DNA of 64,000 nt from NCBI GenBank assembly GCA_002298785.1, contig DBMR01000026.1:14958-78957 (forward strand), in the 5' to 3' direction. This document shows, in pieces, positions 50,859 through 59,585 of this stretch (the stretch's first letter is position 1; each line of letters begins with the position of its first letter). Origin of the DNA: Verrucomicrobia subdivision 3 bacterium UBA693 (GTDB taxonomy: Bacteria; Verrucomicrobiota; Verrucomicrobiia; Limisphaerales; UBA8199). The notes below the pieces were generated by a model. It saw nothing but the letters and a program-made list of their open reading frames with translations. It ran no database searches and was not told the DNA's origin. The translations under genes were made by a program, and so were the position numbers.

Positions 50859-51214
50859 GGGCGGCCCAGTAGCCCGAGCATGGGGACCACCGGACGTACG
50901 TGAATCTCCAGTATATTGTTATTAGCCAGTGACCAACTGACACCACTCCGGCTGGCGCTCCCTTCCGGCGCGGCGCAGGACGGATTCTCGCCATAGCCGG
51001 TTACGCGGGCACTAATCAAATATTGCTACACGTTTAGCAAGATATGTTTAGCTCTTCCAGCGGATTACAGGTTTACTACGCTCGGCCATTTTTTATGATG
51101 TCGGCAATACGCATGGACAAGAGACTTTTTGAAAGAGCGCGCACGCTTGCACCGGCGGGCGCGTCACGTCTGATTATTGGTTTTCACCGAGCGCCACGCG
51201 GCAAGGTTTAAGAC
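50859..51214. other. Spacer upstream of the cbb3 operon
   Basis: 356 bases without a gene. It holds an inverted repeat, TTGCTA-N6-TAGCAA, listed separately. The region was examined for an FNR/Anr box (TTGAT-N4-ATCAA), which is usual for cbb3 operons, and none was found. Confidence 0.5.
51023..51040. promoter_or_regulatory. TTGCTA-N6-TAGCAA inverted repeat, candidate operator
   Basis: Perfect 6-bp arms around a 6-base spacer (51023-51028 and 51035-51040), with further partial complementarity (ATAT) outside. It lies 175 bases before the ccoI start. It does not match FNR or CRP, so the regulator is unknown. Confidence 0.45.
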
Positions 51215-53740
51215 GTGTCCGCGACGACCAATCCAACCGTGCTCACGGCCACCGGCCTGGGACTCACCGGTGTCTCCTCCGCCCATGCAACGGAGCGCGT
51301 GAGCTGCTTTCACTGCGGCGAGTTGTGCCCGGACCACACCTTTACCCAGGGCGAAAAAACCTTCTGCTGCCAGGGGTGCCTGATTGTCCACGATTTGCTG
51401 CGGGAGAACGGGCTGGACCAGTTTTATGATTTGAGCCGGCATCCGGGGGTGAAGGTGCGCGGAGCCGGGCGCCAAGGTCAATGGTCGTATCTGGACGACG
51501 CGTCCGTCCGCACTCAACTGCTGGACTTTGACGACGGCAAACTCAGCCGGGTACGCCTCCACGTGCCGGGTATTCATTGCGTGGCTTGCGTGTGGTTGTT
51601 GGAGAACCTTTTTCGGCTGCATCCGGGCATCGGCAAATCCCAGGTGAACTTTCCGCGTCGCGAGGTCTCCCTCGCGTTTCAGCCGGAGAGAATTCGGCTG
51701 AGCCAGGTGGTGGAGTTGCTGGCCTCGATTGGTTACGAACCGCAATTGACGCTGGGAGAACTGGACCGGCAACCCCCTCACAGCCTCCGGCGCAAACAGT
51801 GGCTGCAAGTCGGGATTGCCGGGTTCGCCTTCGGCAACATCATGTTGATGAGCCTGCCGCTCTATCTCGGGCTGGATAGTTTCAGCGGCCCGCTGTTCCG
51901 AAAGATTTTCGGGTTTCTAAGCCTGATCTTCGCACTGCCGGTGTTGGTATATAGCGCTTCAGACTATTGGCGCTCCGCCCTGCTCTCCTTCCGGCAACGT
52001 CGCATGACGCTCGAGGTGCCGATCGCGGCGGGTTTGGCCGCCCTTTACGCCCAGAGCGCCTACGAAATCCTGGGGGGGATGGGCGAGGGCTACCTGGATT
52101 CCCTGGCCGGATTGGTTTTTTTCCTTTTGTGCGGCCGGGTATTCCAACAACGCACGCAGGAGCGGTTGGCCTTCGACCGCGACTATAAATGCTTTTTCCC
52201 ACTATCCGCTATGCGGTTGACGGCGGAGGGCGAGGAGAGTGTCGCGATTTCCAAACTGGCGGTCGGTGACCGGTTGATCGTCCGTCATGGAGAACTGCTC
52301 CCGGCGGATTGCCGGTTGCAGTCCGGGAGTGCTTGCATTGATTACAGTTTCGTGACCGGTGAGAGCGAACCCGTCGCCAAGGCTGCTGGAGATCATCTCT
52401 ACGCGGGCGGTCAGCAGCGCGGCGGCGCGATCACCGTCGAAACGGTCAAACCGGTTTCCCGGGGTTACCTGACCTCCTTGTGGGACCACGAAGCGTTTCG
52501 GAAGGAGCGCCACCAATCCTACAACACGCTGACCAACCGCTTCAGCCGTTGGTTCACACGCTGGGTAATCGCGGTGGCGTTGGGCGTAGCACTTTATTGG
52601 CTGGCGCACGGACAGACCGGACGCGGTCTCAAAGCCTTCACCGCCGTGTTGATCGTGGCCTGCCCCTGTGCTTTGGCGCTGGCGGCCCCGTTCACGCTGG
52701 GCACCGCCCAGCGCGCGCTGGCCGCCATCCGGATTTTCCTGCGCAATGCCCAGGTGCTGGAACGTCTCGCCCAGGTAAACACGATTGTCTTCGATAAAAC
52801 CGGCACTTTGACCATGGCCGATGCCAGCGAAGTCAGATTCCTGCGCGCGGATGCCTCGGAACCAGGGGCGATTGGCGCCGCGCTTTCCGCGATGGAAAAG
52901 CACTGGGTCGCCGGCCTGGCCCGGCAGTCCGCGCACCCGCATTCGGCGCGCATTTATCAATGGCTTGGCGGCGGCGATATCGCGCCCGCCGAAGAGTTCA
53001 AAGAAACCGCCGGTGGCGGCATTGCGGGCCGGATCGCGGGACGCGTGATTCGACTTGGATCACGCGCCTGGCTTGAGAACGCGGGGATCCACGTCCGGGA
53101 TACCGCCTTGCCGGTGGGCAGTGCGGTGCACTTTGCGGTGGATGGCGAATACCGCGGAGTGTTCGTGCTCAACAACCGCTTGCGTCCGGAAACGGAGACT
53201 TTGCTGACCGACCTGGGCAGCCATTATGAACTGGCACTGTTGAGCGGGGACAATGCCCGGGAGCGGGAGCGATTTCGGCAACTGTTCGGCAACCAGGCCC
53301 GGCTCCAGTTTAATCAAAGTCCCTTGGAAAAATTGGAGTTTATCCGCGGTCTGCAAGAGTCGGGACGGGTGGTCATGATGGTGGGAGACGGATTGAATGA
53401 CGCCGGAGCGCTACGCCAAAGCGATGTCGGAGTGGCGGTGGTGGAGCACGCCGGGGCGTTTTCCCCGGCAAGCGACGTCATCCTCGAAGCCGGTCGAGTG
53501 GGTCAGTTGGCGGAAACCCTGCGCCTGGCCCGACGATCAGTCCGCATCATTCGCTTGAGCTTTTCATTGTCGTCATTGTACAATCTGATCGGTGTCGGCA
53601 TCGCGGCGGGTGGCCTGCTGTCCCCGCTGATTGCGGCGATCCTGATGCCTTTGAGTTCATTCACGGTTGTGGCTTTTGCCTGCGGTATGACCAATCGGGC
53701 GGCGCGGCCGCTCAGGATTTTCAGAAACGAATGTCCGTAA
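51215..53740 (+). CDS. ccoI: Copper-transporting P-type ATPase CcoI (FixI)
   Basis: An 841-residue heavy-metal P1B-ATPase that supplies copper for cbb3 oxidase. The N terminus has a Cys cluster (CFHCGELCPD and FCCQGC at 51-55) typical of CcoI, then an HMA domain with GIHCVACVW (Cys122, Cys125). The ATPase core has FVTGESEP, the intramembrane CPC (483-485) in VACPCALALAAP, the phosphorylated Asp527 in DKTGTLT, and GDGLNDAGAL in the hinge. The start is a GTG (51215). The final residues overlap ccoS. Eight membrane helices are expected. Confidence 0.95.
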   Translation: MSATTNPTVLTATGLGLTGVSSAHATERVSCFHCGELCPDHTFTQGEKTFCCQGCLIVHDLLRENGLDQFYDLSRHPGVKVRGAGRQGQWSYLDDASVRTQLLDFDDGKLSRVRLHVPGIHCVACVWLLENLFRLHPGIGKSQVNFPRREVSLAFQPERIRLSQVVELLASIGYEPQLTLGELDRQPPHSLRRKQWLQVGIAGFAFGNIMLMSLPLYLGLDSFSGPLFRKIFGFLSLIFALPVLVYSASDYWRSALLSFRQRRMTLEVPIAAGLAALYAQSAYEILGGMGEGYLDSLAGLVFFLLCGRVFQQRTQERLAFDRDYKCFFPLSAMRLTAEGEESVAISKLAVGDRLIVRHGELLPADCRLQSGSACIDYSFVTGESEPVAKAAGDHLYAGGQQRGGAITVETVKPVSRGYLTSLWDHEAFRKERHQSYNTLTNRFSRWFTRWVIAVALGVALYWLAHGQTGRGLKAFTAVLIVACPCALALAAPFTLGTAQRALAAIRIFLRNAQVLERLAQVNTIVFDKTGTLTMADASEVRFLRADASEPGAIGAALSAMEKHWVAGLARQSAHPHSARIYQWLGGGDIAPAEEFKETAGGGIAGRIAGRVIRLGSRAWLENAGIHVRDTALPVGSAVHFAVDGEYRGVFVLNNRLRPETETLLTDLGSHYELALLSGDNARERERFRQLFGNQARLQFNQSPLEKLEFIRGLQESGRVVMMVGDGLNDAGALRQSDVGVAVVEHAGAFSPASDVILEAGRVGQLAETLRLARRSVRIIRLSFSLSSLYNLIGVGIAAGGLLSPLIAAILMPLSSFTVVAFACGMTNRAARPLRIFRNECP

Positions 53741-53916
53741 TTGTCCTATTGATTTTGGCGAGCCTGAGTATCGCCGTGACGTTTCTGCTCGGATTTATCT
53801 GGGCGGTGCGGTCGGGCCAGTACGAGGATATCGAGACGCCCTCGATGCGAATTTTAATGGAGCCACACAGAAAGCCAGACCCATCCAGAACCAACAACCA
53901 AAAACCATCACCATGA
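53731..53916 (+). CDS. ccoS: cbb3 oxidase assembly protein CcoS
   Basis: A 61-residue single-pass protein. One helix (MSVIVLLILASLSIAVTFLL) is followed by the family signature FIWAVRSGQYEDIETPSMRIL (quoted as FIWAVRSGQYEDIETP). CcoS is needed to insert heme and copper into CcoN. It overlaps the end of ccoI by ten bases and the start of ccoNO by four. Confidence 0.95.
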   Translation: MSVIVLLILASLSIAVTFLLGFIWAVRSGQYEDIETPSMRILMEPHRKPDPSRTNNQKPSP

Positions 53917-56111
53917 GTGCAGCAGCAACAACCCAGGAACGCTCCCGGCCATCAGGACCGGTGGAGACGTTCCGTTACGACAACCACATCGTCCGCGCGT
54001 TTGCGATCGCCACCGCCATTTGGGGGTTGGTGGGGACCAGCGCCGGACTGCTGGCGGCTTGCCAGTTATTCTGGCCCCAGTTGAACCTCGACACCCCGTT
54101 CACCACGTTTGGCCGCATCCGCCCGTTGCATACCAACGCGGTGATTTTCGCCTTCGTCGGCAACGGCATGTTCTGCGGCATTTATTATTCGCTGCAGCGC
54201 CTGTGCAAGGCGCGCATGTTCAGCGACGCGTTGAGTTGGATCAATTTCTGGGGTTGGCAGGCAATTATCGTGGCGGCGGCGATCACCCTCCCGCTCGGCC
54301 TGACCACCAGCAAGGAATACGCCGAACTGGAATGGCCGATTGATATTGCCATCGCGGTAATCTGGGTCGCTTTCACCATCAATCTGCTGGGCACCATCAT
54401 CAAACGGCGGGAAAAGCACATGTATGTGGCGATCTGGTTCTATATTGCCACCGCCATCACGGTGGCCATGCTGCACATCATTAATTCGCTGGAGATTCCC
54501 GCCAGCCTGTTCAAGAGCTATTCCATCTATGCCGGAGTGCAGGATGCCCTGGTGCAGTGGTGGTACGGGCACAACGCCGTCGCCTTCTTCCTGACCACGC
54601 CGTACCTCGGCCTCATGTATTATTTCCTACCCAAAGCCGCCAACCGCCCCGTGTTCAGCTACCGGCTTTCGATCATCCATTTCTGGGGCCTGATTTTCAT
54701 TTATATCTGGGCGGGGCCGCACCACCTGCTCTACACCGCGCTGCCGGAATGGGCCCAGTCCCTGGGAATGGTTTTCTCCGTGATGCTCGTGGCTCCGTCC
54801 TGGGGCGGCATGCTCAACGGGTTGCTCACCCTGCGCGGCGCGTGGGACAAGGTCCGCCAGGAGCCCATGCTTAAGTTCATGGTAGTGGCGGTCACGGCCT
54901 ATGGCATGGCGACACTGGAAGGCCCCACCCTGGCCATCAAGAGCGTCAACGCGCTGTCGCATTACACCGACTGGACGATCGCCCATGTACACACCGGCGC
55001 TCTGGGTTGGAATGGCTTCCTCACCTTCTCCCTGCTCTATTGGCTCATGCCGCGGCTCTATAACACGAAGCTGTGGTCGGTGAAACTCGCCAACTACCAC
55101 TTCTGGCTGGGTTTGTTGGGAATGATGTTCTACGTGGTGCCGATGTACACCAGCGGCATCACCCAGGGCCTGATGTGGAAGCAGTTCACCAAAGACGGAT
55201 TCCTGCAATACCCCAACTTCCTCGAGACCACGATTCGTCTGATCCCGATGTATCAATTGCGCGCTGTCGGCGGCCTGCTCTACATCGCCGGCATCGTGCT
55301 GCTGATGGTCAACATGTATCGCACCGCGAAAGCGGGCAAATTCATTGGCGACCAGGAGGATTCCGCTCCCGCGCTGAACCAGGCCGCCACCCGTGAAACA
55401 CCGAAGCTGGGCCACCGCTGGCTGGAAGGCGTGCCCGTGACCTTCACCGTCCTGTCCGCCGTCGCGGTGGTGATCGGCGGGTTGATCGAAATCGTGCCGA
55501 TGTTCCTCATCAAAGAAAATGTGCCGACCATTGCGAGCGTAAAACCTTACACTCCGCTGGAATGTCTCGGTCGCGACCTGTATATCCGCGAAGGTTGCGT
55601 AGGCTGCCATTCCCAGATGGTCCGACCCTTCCGTTCTGAAACTGAACGGTACGGCGAGTATTCGAAAGCCGGCGAGTTCGTTTACGATCACCCGTTCCTG
55701 TGGGGCTCCAAGCGCACCGGCCCGGACCTGCATCGCGAGGGTGGAAAATACCCGGATGCGTGGCACTTTAATCATATGGAAAACCCGCGCTCCACGTCGC
55801 CCGGGTCGATCATGCCGAATTACCCGTGGCTGCTGAGCCAGAAGCTGGATGTTTCGGTGGTGGCAGACCGCATGCAAGCCTTGCGCAAGGTCGGCGTGCC
55901 CTACACCGATGACGATATTAAGAACGCCCCCAGGAGCATCGAAGCGCAATCCAAAAAGATCGTCATGAACCTGGCCGTGGGCTCCATCACAAACGCCCCG
56001 GCGGACCGGGAAATTGTGGCGCTGATCGCCTACCTCCAGCGCCTGGGCACCGATATCAAAGCGATGCCCACCAACGCTCCGGCAACCGCCACCGCACAAG
56101 CCCGCAACTGA
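53913..56111 (+). CDS. ccoNO: Fused cbb3 oxidase subunits I and II (CcoNO)
   Basis: A 732-residue fusion. Residues 1-480 are CcoN, the heme-copper catalytic subunit with about twelve helices; heme and copper ligands are visible in GHNAVAFFLTTPY, in GPHHLLYT (the Cu-B His pair) and in IAHVHTGALGWNG. After a membrane linker, residues 510-732 are CcoO, a membrane-anchored monoheme cytochrome with CVGCH at 562-566 and downstream Met ligand region in PGSIMPNYPWL. The oxidase reduces oxygen to water at low oxygen levels, pumping protons. In Proteobacteria the two subunits are separate genes; here there is no stop between them. Confidence 0.95.
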   Translation: MSAAATTQERSRPSGPVETFRYDNHIVRAFAIATAIWGLVGTSAGLLAACQLFWPQLNLDTPFTTFGRIRPLHTNAVIFAFVGNGMFCGIYYSLQRLCKARMFSDALSWINFWGWQAIIVAAAITLPLGLTTSKEYAELEWPIDIAIAVIWVAFTINLLGTIIKRREKHMYVAIWFYIATAITVAMLHIINSLEIPASLFKSYSIYAGVQDALVQWWYGHNAVAFFLTTPYLGLMYYFLPKAANRPVFSYRLSIIHFWGLIFIYIWAGPHHLLYTALPEWAQSLGMVFSVMLVAPSWGGMLNGLLTLRGAWDKVRQEPMLKFMVVAVTAYGMATLEGPTLAIKSVNALSHYTDWTIAHVHTGALGWNGFLTFSLLYWLMPRLYNTKLWSVKLANYHFWLGLLGMMFYVVPMYTSGITQGLMWKQFTKDGFLQYPNFLETTIRLIPMYQLRAVGGLLYIAGIVLLMVNMYRTAKAGKFIGDQEDSAPALNQAATRETPKLGHRWLEGVPVTFTVLSAVAVVIGGLIEIVPMFLIKENVPTIASVKPYTPLECLGRDLYIREGCVGCHSQMVRPFRSETERYGEYSKAGEFVYDHPFLWGSKRTGPDLHREGGKYPDAWHFNHMENPRSTSPGSIMPNYPWLLSQKLDVSVVADRMQALRKVGVPYTDDDIKNAPRSIEAQSKKIVMNLAVGSITNAPADREIVALIAYLQRLGTDIKAMPTNAPATATAQARN

Positions 56112-56118
56112 ACCTGCC

Positions 56119-56322
56119 ATGATTCAGAACATTTTAAGAACCTTCGGCGGCATTGACGTCTATGGCGTCACCTCGCTCTGTCTCTTTTTCCTGGTCTTCG
56201 GCGGCACCGTAATTTGGGCGCTGTTGCAGAAGAAGAGCCATCTGGAAGCCATGTCCCGAGTGCCGCTCGAAAACGACTCCGAAATTACACCTTCCAACCT
56301 CGAAACCAACCATGAGCAATAA
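56119..56322 (+). CDS. ccoQ: cbb3 oxidase subunit CcoQ
   Basis: A 67-residue protein with one membrane helix (about 13-34: GVTSLCLFFLVFGGTVIWAL) and a charged tail. Small size and position after ccoNO are those of CcoQ, which stabilises the complex; sequence conservation in this family is low. The tail overlaps the start of ccoP by 11 bases. Confidence 0.8.
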   Translation: MIQNILRTFGGIDVYGVTSLCLFFLVFGGTVIWALLQKKSHLEAMSRVPLENDSEITPSNLETNHEQ

Positions 56323-56914
56323 TCAGAACCCCAATCAGGATGACCCGCTGCTGCTGGACCATGAGTACGACGGGATTCGCGAACTGGACAACAAACTGCC
56401 GCGCTGGTGGGTTTGGCTGTTTAATCTCAGCATCGTTTTCGCCGTTTTCTACCTGATCTATTATCACCGACCTGGCCAGGCGAGCGCCATGGCGGTGGAA
56501 TACGCCCAGGAGATGCTGATCGGCGACGCCATCAAGGCGCGCAGCATGGCCGAGTTCGAAAGCAAGGTAGACGCCATGGAACCGTCCAAAGATCCCGCCG
56601 TGATAGCACGCGGGCAGGCCACCTTCGCCACCAAATGCGCCCCGTGCCACCGTGCGGATGGCGGCGGCTTGGTCGGACCAAACCTTTGCGACGACTTTTG
56701 GATTCATGGCCCGAAATTCTCCGATAACGTTCGGACGATCTGGAACGGGGTCGAGGCCAAAGGTATGCTAGCCTGGAAAAAGCAAGGAATGAAGCCTTCC
56801 GAAGTGATCGAGGTCGCAAGCTACATTTACACGCTGCGCGGCAGCAACCCGAAGAATCCCAAGCCGCCAGAGAACCAAGTCCCGGCCAAGACGGGGCCGA
56901 GCGAGTTCGAGTAA
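56312..56914 (+). CDS. ccoP: cbb3 oxidase cytochrome c subunit CcoP (monoheme)
   Basis: A 200-residue protein. The N-terminal DPLLLDHEYDGIRELDNKLPRWW motif (quoted as HEYDGIRELDNKLPRWW), then one helix (about 34-50), then a single class I cytochrome c domain with CAPCH at residues 110-114 and the distal Met in KGMLAWKKQGM. Proteobacterial CcoP has two heme domains; this shorter, single-heme type is found in Bacteroidota and related phyla. It delivers electrons to CcoNO. Confidence 0.93.
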   Translation: MSNNQNPNQDDPLLLDHEYDGIRELDNKLPRWWVWLFNLSIVFAVFYLIYYHRPGQASAMAVEYAQEMLIGDAIKARSMAEFESKVDAMEPSKDPAVIARGQATFATKCAPCHRADGGGLVGPNLCDDFWIHGPKFSDNVRTIWNGVEAKGMLAWKKQGMKPSEVIEVASYIYTLRGSNPKNPKPPENQVPAKTGPSEFE

Positions 56915-56919
56915 TCGTT

Positions 56920-58395
56920 GTGCCTCAGGAAAAGTCAGCAGGAGCCAATCCCTTGCCCAAGACCTCCCCCGGCGACCGCGGCCCGGTTCGTCAGGTGGAC
57001 TGGGGTGATTTTCGGGATCACATTGCCACCGCCGACAAAGAAGGTCGGCGGCAGTGGCTTTATCCCACGCGACCACGCGGACGCTATTACCAGCGGCGCA
57101 CGTGGCTGACGTGGGTATTGCTGGCGGTCATGTTTGGTGGACCGTTCATCAAGATCAACGGCAACCCGCTGTTGATGATTAACGTGGTCGAGCGCAGATT
57201 CTCGGTGCTGGGCGTCATCTTTTGGCCTCAGGACAACCTGGTGTTCGCGCTCGGTTTCCTGCTTTTCCTGATGGGAATCGCCGTGTTTACGGCTGCCTTT
57301 GGCCGATTGTGGTGCGGCTGGACCTGCCCGCAAACCGTTCTCATGGAAATGGTCTTTCGCAAGCTCGAGTATGCGATTGAGGGCGACGCTGCGGCCCAAA
57401 AGGCCCTGAATCGCGCGCCTTGGGGTGCCTCGAAGATCATGAAGAAAGGTGCCAAGCACCTCATCTTCTTCGGACTCTCCTTCATCATCGGCAACACGCT
57501 CCTGGCTTACATTATCGGTTGGGATGCCTTGAAAGTCATCATCACGGACGACCCGCGCCTGCACCTGGCAGGGTTATCCTTCATGTTCCTGTTTACGCTG
57601 ATTTTTTACGGCATTTTCGCCCGGTTCCGTGAGCAGGCTTGCACCTTCATCTGCCCGTATGGCCGTTTCCAATCCACCTTGCTGGACGAGAACAGCATTG
57701 TCGTCGCCTATGACCACAGACGCGGCGAAAAGCGTGGACGAGCCTCGCGCCAGGAGCCTTGGAGCCAGCGCCAAAACCGGGGCGGCGGTGATTGCATTGA
57801 TTGTTTTCGGTGCGTTTCGGTTTGTCCCACGGGCATTGATATCCGTAACGGCACACAAATGGAATGCGTCGCCTGCACGGCGTGTATCGATGCGTGTGAT
57901 TCCGTCATGGACAAAATCAAACGCCCGCGCGGCCTCATTCGGTACGCCTCACTAAATGGCATCGAAAAAGGGGAAGTGCTGCGCATCACGCCGAGAATCA
58001 TCGGGTACTGCACCATCCTGGTGTTGTTGGGCGTTGGATTGGTCACCCTTCTGGCCACGCGTAGCGATGTGGACGCCAGTTTCTTGCGGGCTCCGGGCGC
58101 GTTATTCCAACAGACCGCGGAAGGACGGGTCAGCAACTTGTACCTGCTTAAACTGACCAACAAGACCCACCATAAAAAAGAGGTGGAGCTGAAACTGGAG
58201 ATTCCGGAGGGGCGGCTTTCGGTGCTGGGCGGCGAGTTGGAGCTTCCGCCCGAGAATCAGACCAGCGCCTCGGTGCTCGTCGAGATTGCCCCAGCCAATC
58301 TCAATTCGGGCACCACCCCGATCCGCATTGGGCTTTACTCCGAAGGCAAGCGCATCGACACCATCAAGACCATCTTTATCGGCCCTCGCAGATGA
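56920..58395 (+). CDS. ccoG: cbb3 oxidase accessory protein CcoG (FixG)
   Basis: A 491-residue membrane protein with two 4Fe-4S centres. Five or six helices; the iron-sulfur Cys sets are CIDCFRCVSVCP and CVACTACIDACD near residues 290-330. Other conserved parts are CGWTCPQTVLMEMVFR and CTFICPYGRFQS. A C-terminal periplasmic immunoglobulin-like domain (about 400-491) follows. CcoG reduces copper on its way to the oxidase. The start is a GTG at 56920, five bases after ccoP. Confidence 0.95.
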   Translation: MPQEKSAGANPLPKTSPGDRGPVRQVDWGDFRDHIATADKEGRRQWLYPTRPRGRYYQRRTWLTWVLLAVMFGGPFIKINGNPLLMINVVERRFSVLGVIFWPQDNLVFALGFLLFLMGIAVFTAAFGRLWCGWTCPQTVLMEMVFRKLEYAIEGDAAAQKALNRAPWGASKIMKKGAKHLIFFGLSFIIGNTLLAYIIGWDALKVIITDDPRLHLAGLSFMFLFTLIFYGIFARFREQACTFICPYGRFQSTLLDENSIVVAYDHRRGEKRGRASRQEPWSQRQNRGGGDCIDCFRCVSVCPTGIDIRNGTQMECVACTACIDACDSVMDKIKRPRGLIRYASLNGIEKGEVLRITPRIIGYCTILVLLGVGLVTLLATRSDVDASFLRAPGALFQQTAEGRVSNLYLLKLTNKTHHKKEVELKLEIPEGRLSVLGGELELPPENQTSASVLVEIAPANLNSGTTPIRIGLYSEGKRIDTIKTIFIGPRR

Positions 58396-58895
58396 ACGCC
58401 ACCTCCCCCAGTCACTTAACCGCTCCGCCCCCCCGCCGCAACCTTTGGCCAGTGTCGATTATTGGCTTTTTTGGTGTGGCCGTGGTCTCCCTGGGCACCT
58501 TTATCGGGTACTGCAATCTTCACAACGAAGAACTCGTCACGGCCGATTATTACGAGCAGGAAGTGCGTTACCAGGGGCATATGGAACAGGTGCAACGCAC
58601 GAAGGCGCTTCCGGGGAAGCTGACGTTGAGCTACGATGCTGCGGCTCGACTCATTCACCTGCAATTCCCCAGCGAAGCATTCGGCCCGGCCACAACCGGT
58701 CATGTGGATCTTTATCGGCCCTCGGCGGGCAAAATGGATCGCCGTATCAAGATCGAACCTGGCAACGGAACGCGCCAGAGCATCGATAGTTCACAACTGA
58801 GCTCGGGTTTATGGAAAGTACGGGTGTCCTGGACGACTGACGGACAGGATTATTTCGTCGAGGAAAAGCTCGCGCTCCCTTCCACAGGATCATAG
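58392..58895 (+). CDS. FixH-family protein
   Basis: A 167-residue single-pass protein: a helix at about 18-38 (LWPVSIIGFFGVAVVSLGTF), then a periplasmic beta domain containing VTADYYEQEVRYQ and the end WKVRVSWTTDGQDYFVEEKL, both usual in FixH/CcoH assembly proteins. The ATG overlaps the ccoG stop by four bases. Its molecular role in cbb3 assembly is not well understood. Confidence 0.9.
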   Translation: MNATSPSHLTAPPPRRNLWPVSIIGFFGVAVVSLGTFIGYCNLHNEELVTADYYEQEVRYQGHMEQVQRTKALPGKLTLSYDAAARLIHLQFPSEAFGPATTGHVDLYRPSAGKMDRRIKIEPGNGTRQSIDSSQLSSGLWKVRVSWTTDGQDYFVEEKLALPSTGS

Positions 58896-59585
58896 ATGGA
58901 TCTTTGGACCGCATTGATTTTGGGATTGGTGGGCGGCCTGCACTGCGCCGGCATGTGCGGCCCCCTGGCGCTGGCGCTGCCCCGGGGACCCGAACACGGC
59001 AGCCTCTCGTTTCTTTTGGGCCGACTGGCTTATAACACCGGGCGCATCGTCACCTACTGTGGTTTGGGCCTGGTGTTCGGTGCCCTGGGCAAAACCCTTT
59101 GGATGGCGGGAGTGCAACGCTGGACCTCAATTGCGCTGGGATTACTGCTGTTGTCCGGCCTGGCGTTTTCGCGGAAAATGGCCCTGTGGCGACCGGTAAC
59201 CCTCCTGGTGCAAAAGCTGAAGTTCGGAATGAGCGGGTTGTTAAGACAGCGTTCTTTTGTCGCTCTCGGGACTTTGGGAATGTTGAATGGATTGCTTCCC
59301 TGCGGCTTGGTCTACGTGGCTTGCGCCGGTGCGGCAGCCACCGGCGGGTTTATGACGGGCCTCGAATACATGGCAGCGTTTGGCCTCGGGACGGTTCCGG
59401 TCATGTTTGCCATCAGCGCCTCTGGCCGGCTCATTCCGCCGACTCTCAGGCTGAAACTGAGCCGAGCGATTCCCATCTCCGTTTTTCTCCTCGCCACTTT
59501 GCTCATCCTGCGCGGGATGTCGCTCGGGATTCCTTACGTTAGTCCGGACCTTTCGGCCCAAGAAGCTTCCTGTTGTCAGCACTAG
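58896..59585 (+). CDS. TauE/SafE-like membrane protein of the cbb3 cluster
   Basis: A 229-residue protein with about six helices and the conserved GGLHCAGMCGPLALALP in the first, found in the cytochrome-associated sulfite exporter TauE/SafE-like group. The His/Cys pair may bind copper or another metal. The gene starts immediately after fixH. Its last 47 bases overlap the end of the convergent M48 peptidase gene. The name refers only to family resemblance; sulfite export is not implied. Confidence 0.85.
   Translation: MDLWTALILGLVGGLHCAGMCGPLALALPRGPEHGSLSFLLGRLAYNTGRIVTYCGLGLVFGALGKTLWMAGVQRWTSIALGLLLLSGLAFSRKMALWRPVTLLVQKLKFGMSGLLRQRSFVALGTLGMLNGLLPCGLVYVACAGAAATGGFMTGLEYMAAFGLGTVPVMFAISASGRLIPPTLRLKLSRAIPISVFLLATLLILRGMSLGIPYVSPDLSAQEASCCQH

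Noticed and set aside
51001..51060. FNR/Anr box before ccoI
   Set aside because: No TTGAT-N4-ATCAA; the dyad present has a different sequence and spacing.
54627..56120. 497-codon open frame on the minus strand opposite ccoNO
   Set aside because: It is antisense to a clearly conserved oxidase gene; the translation is His/Arg/Gln-rich without a domain, as expected from GC-rich third-position bias.
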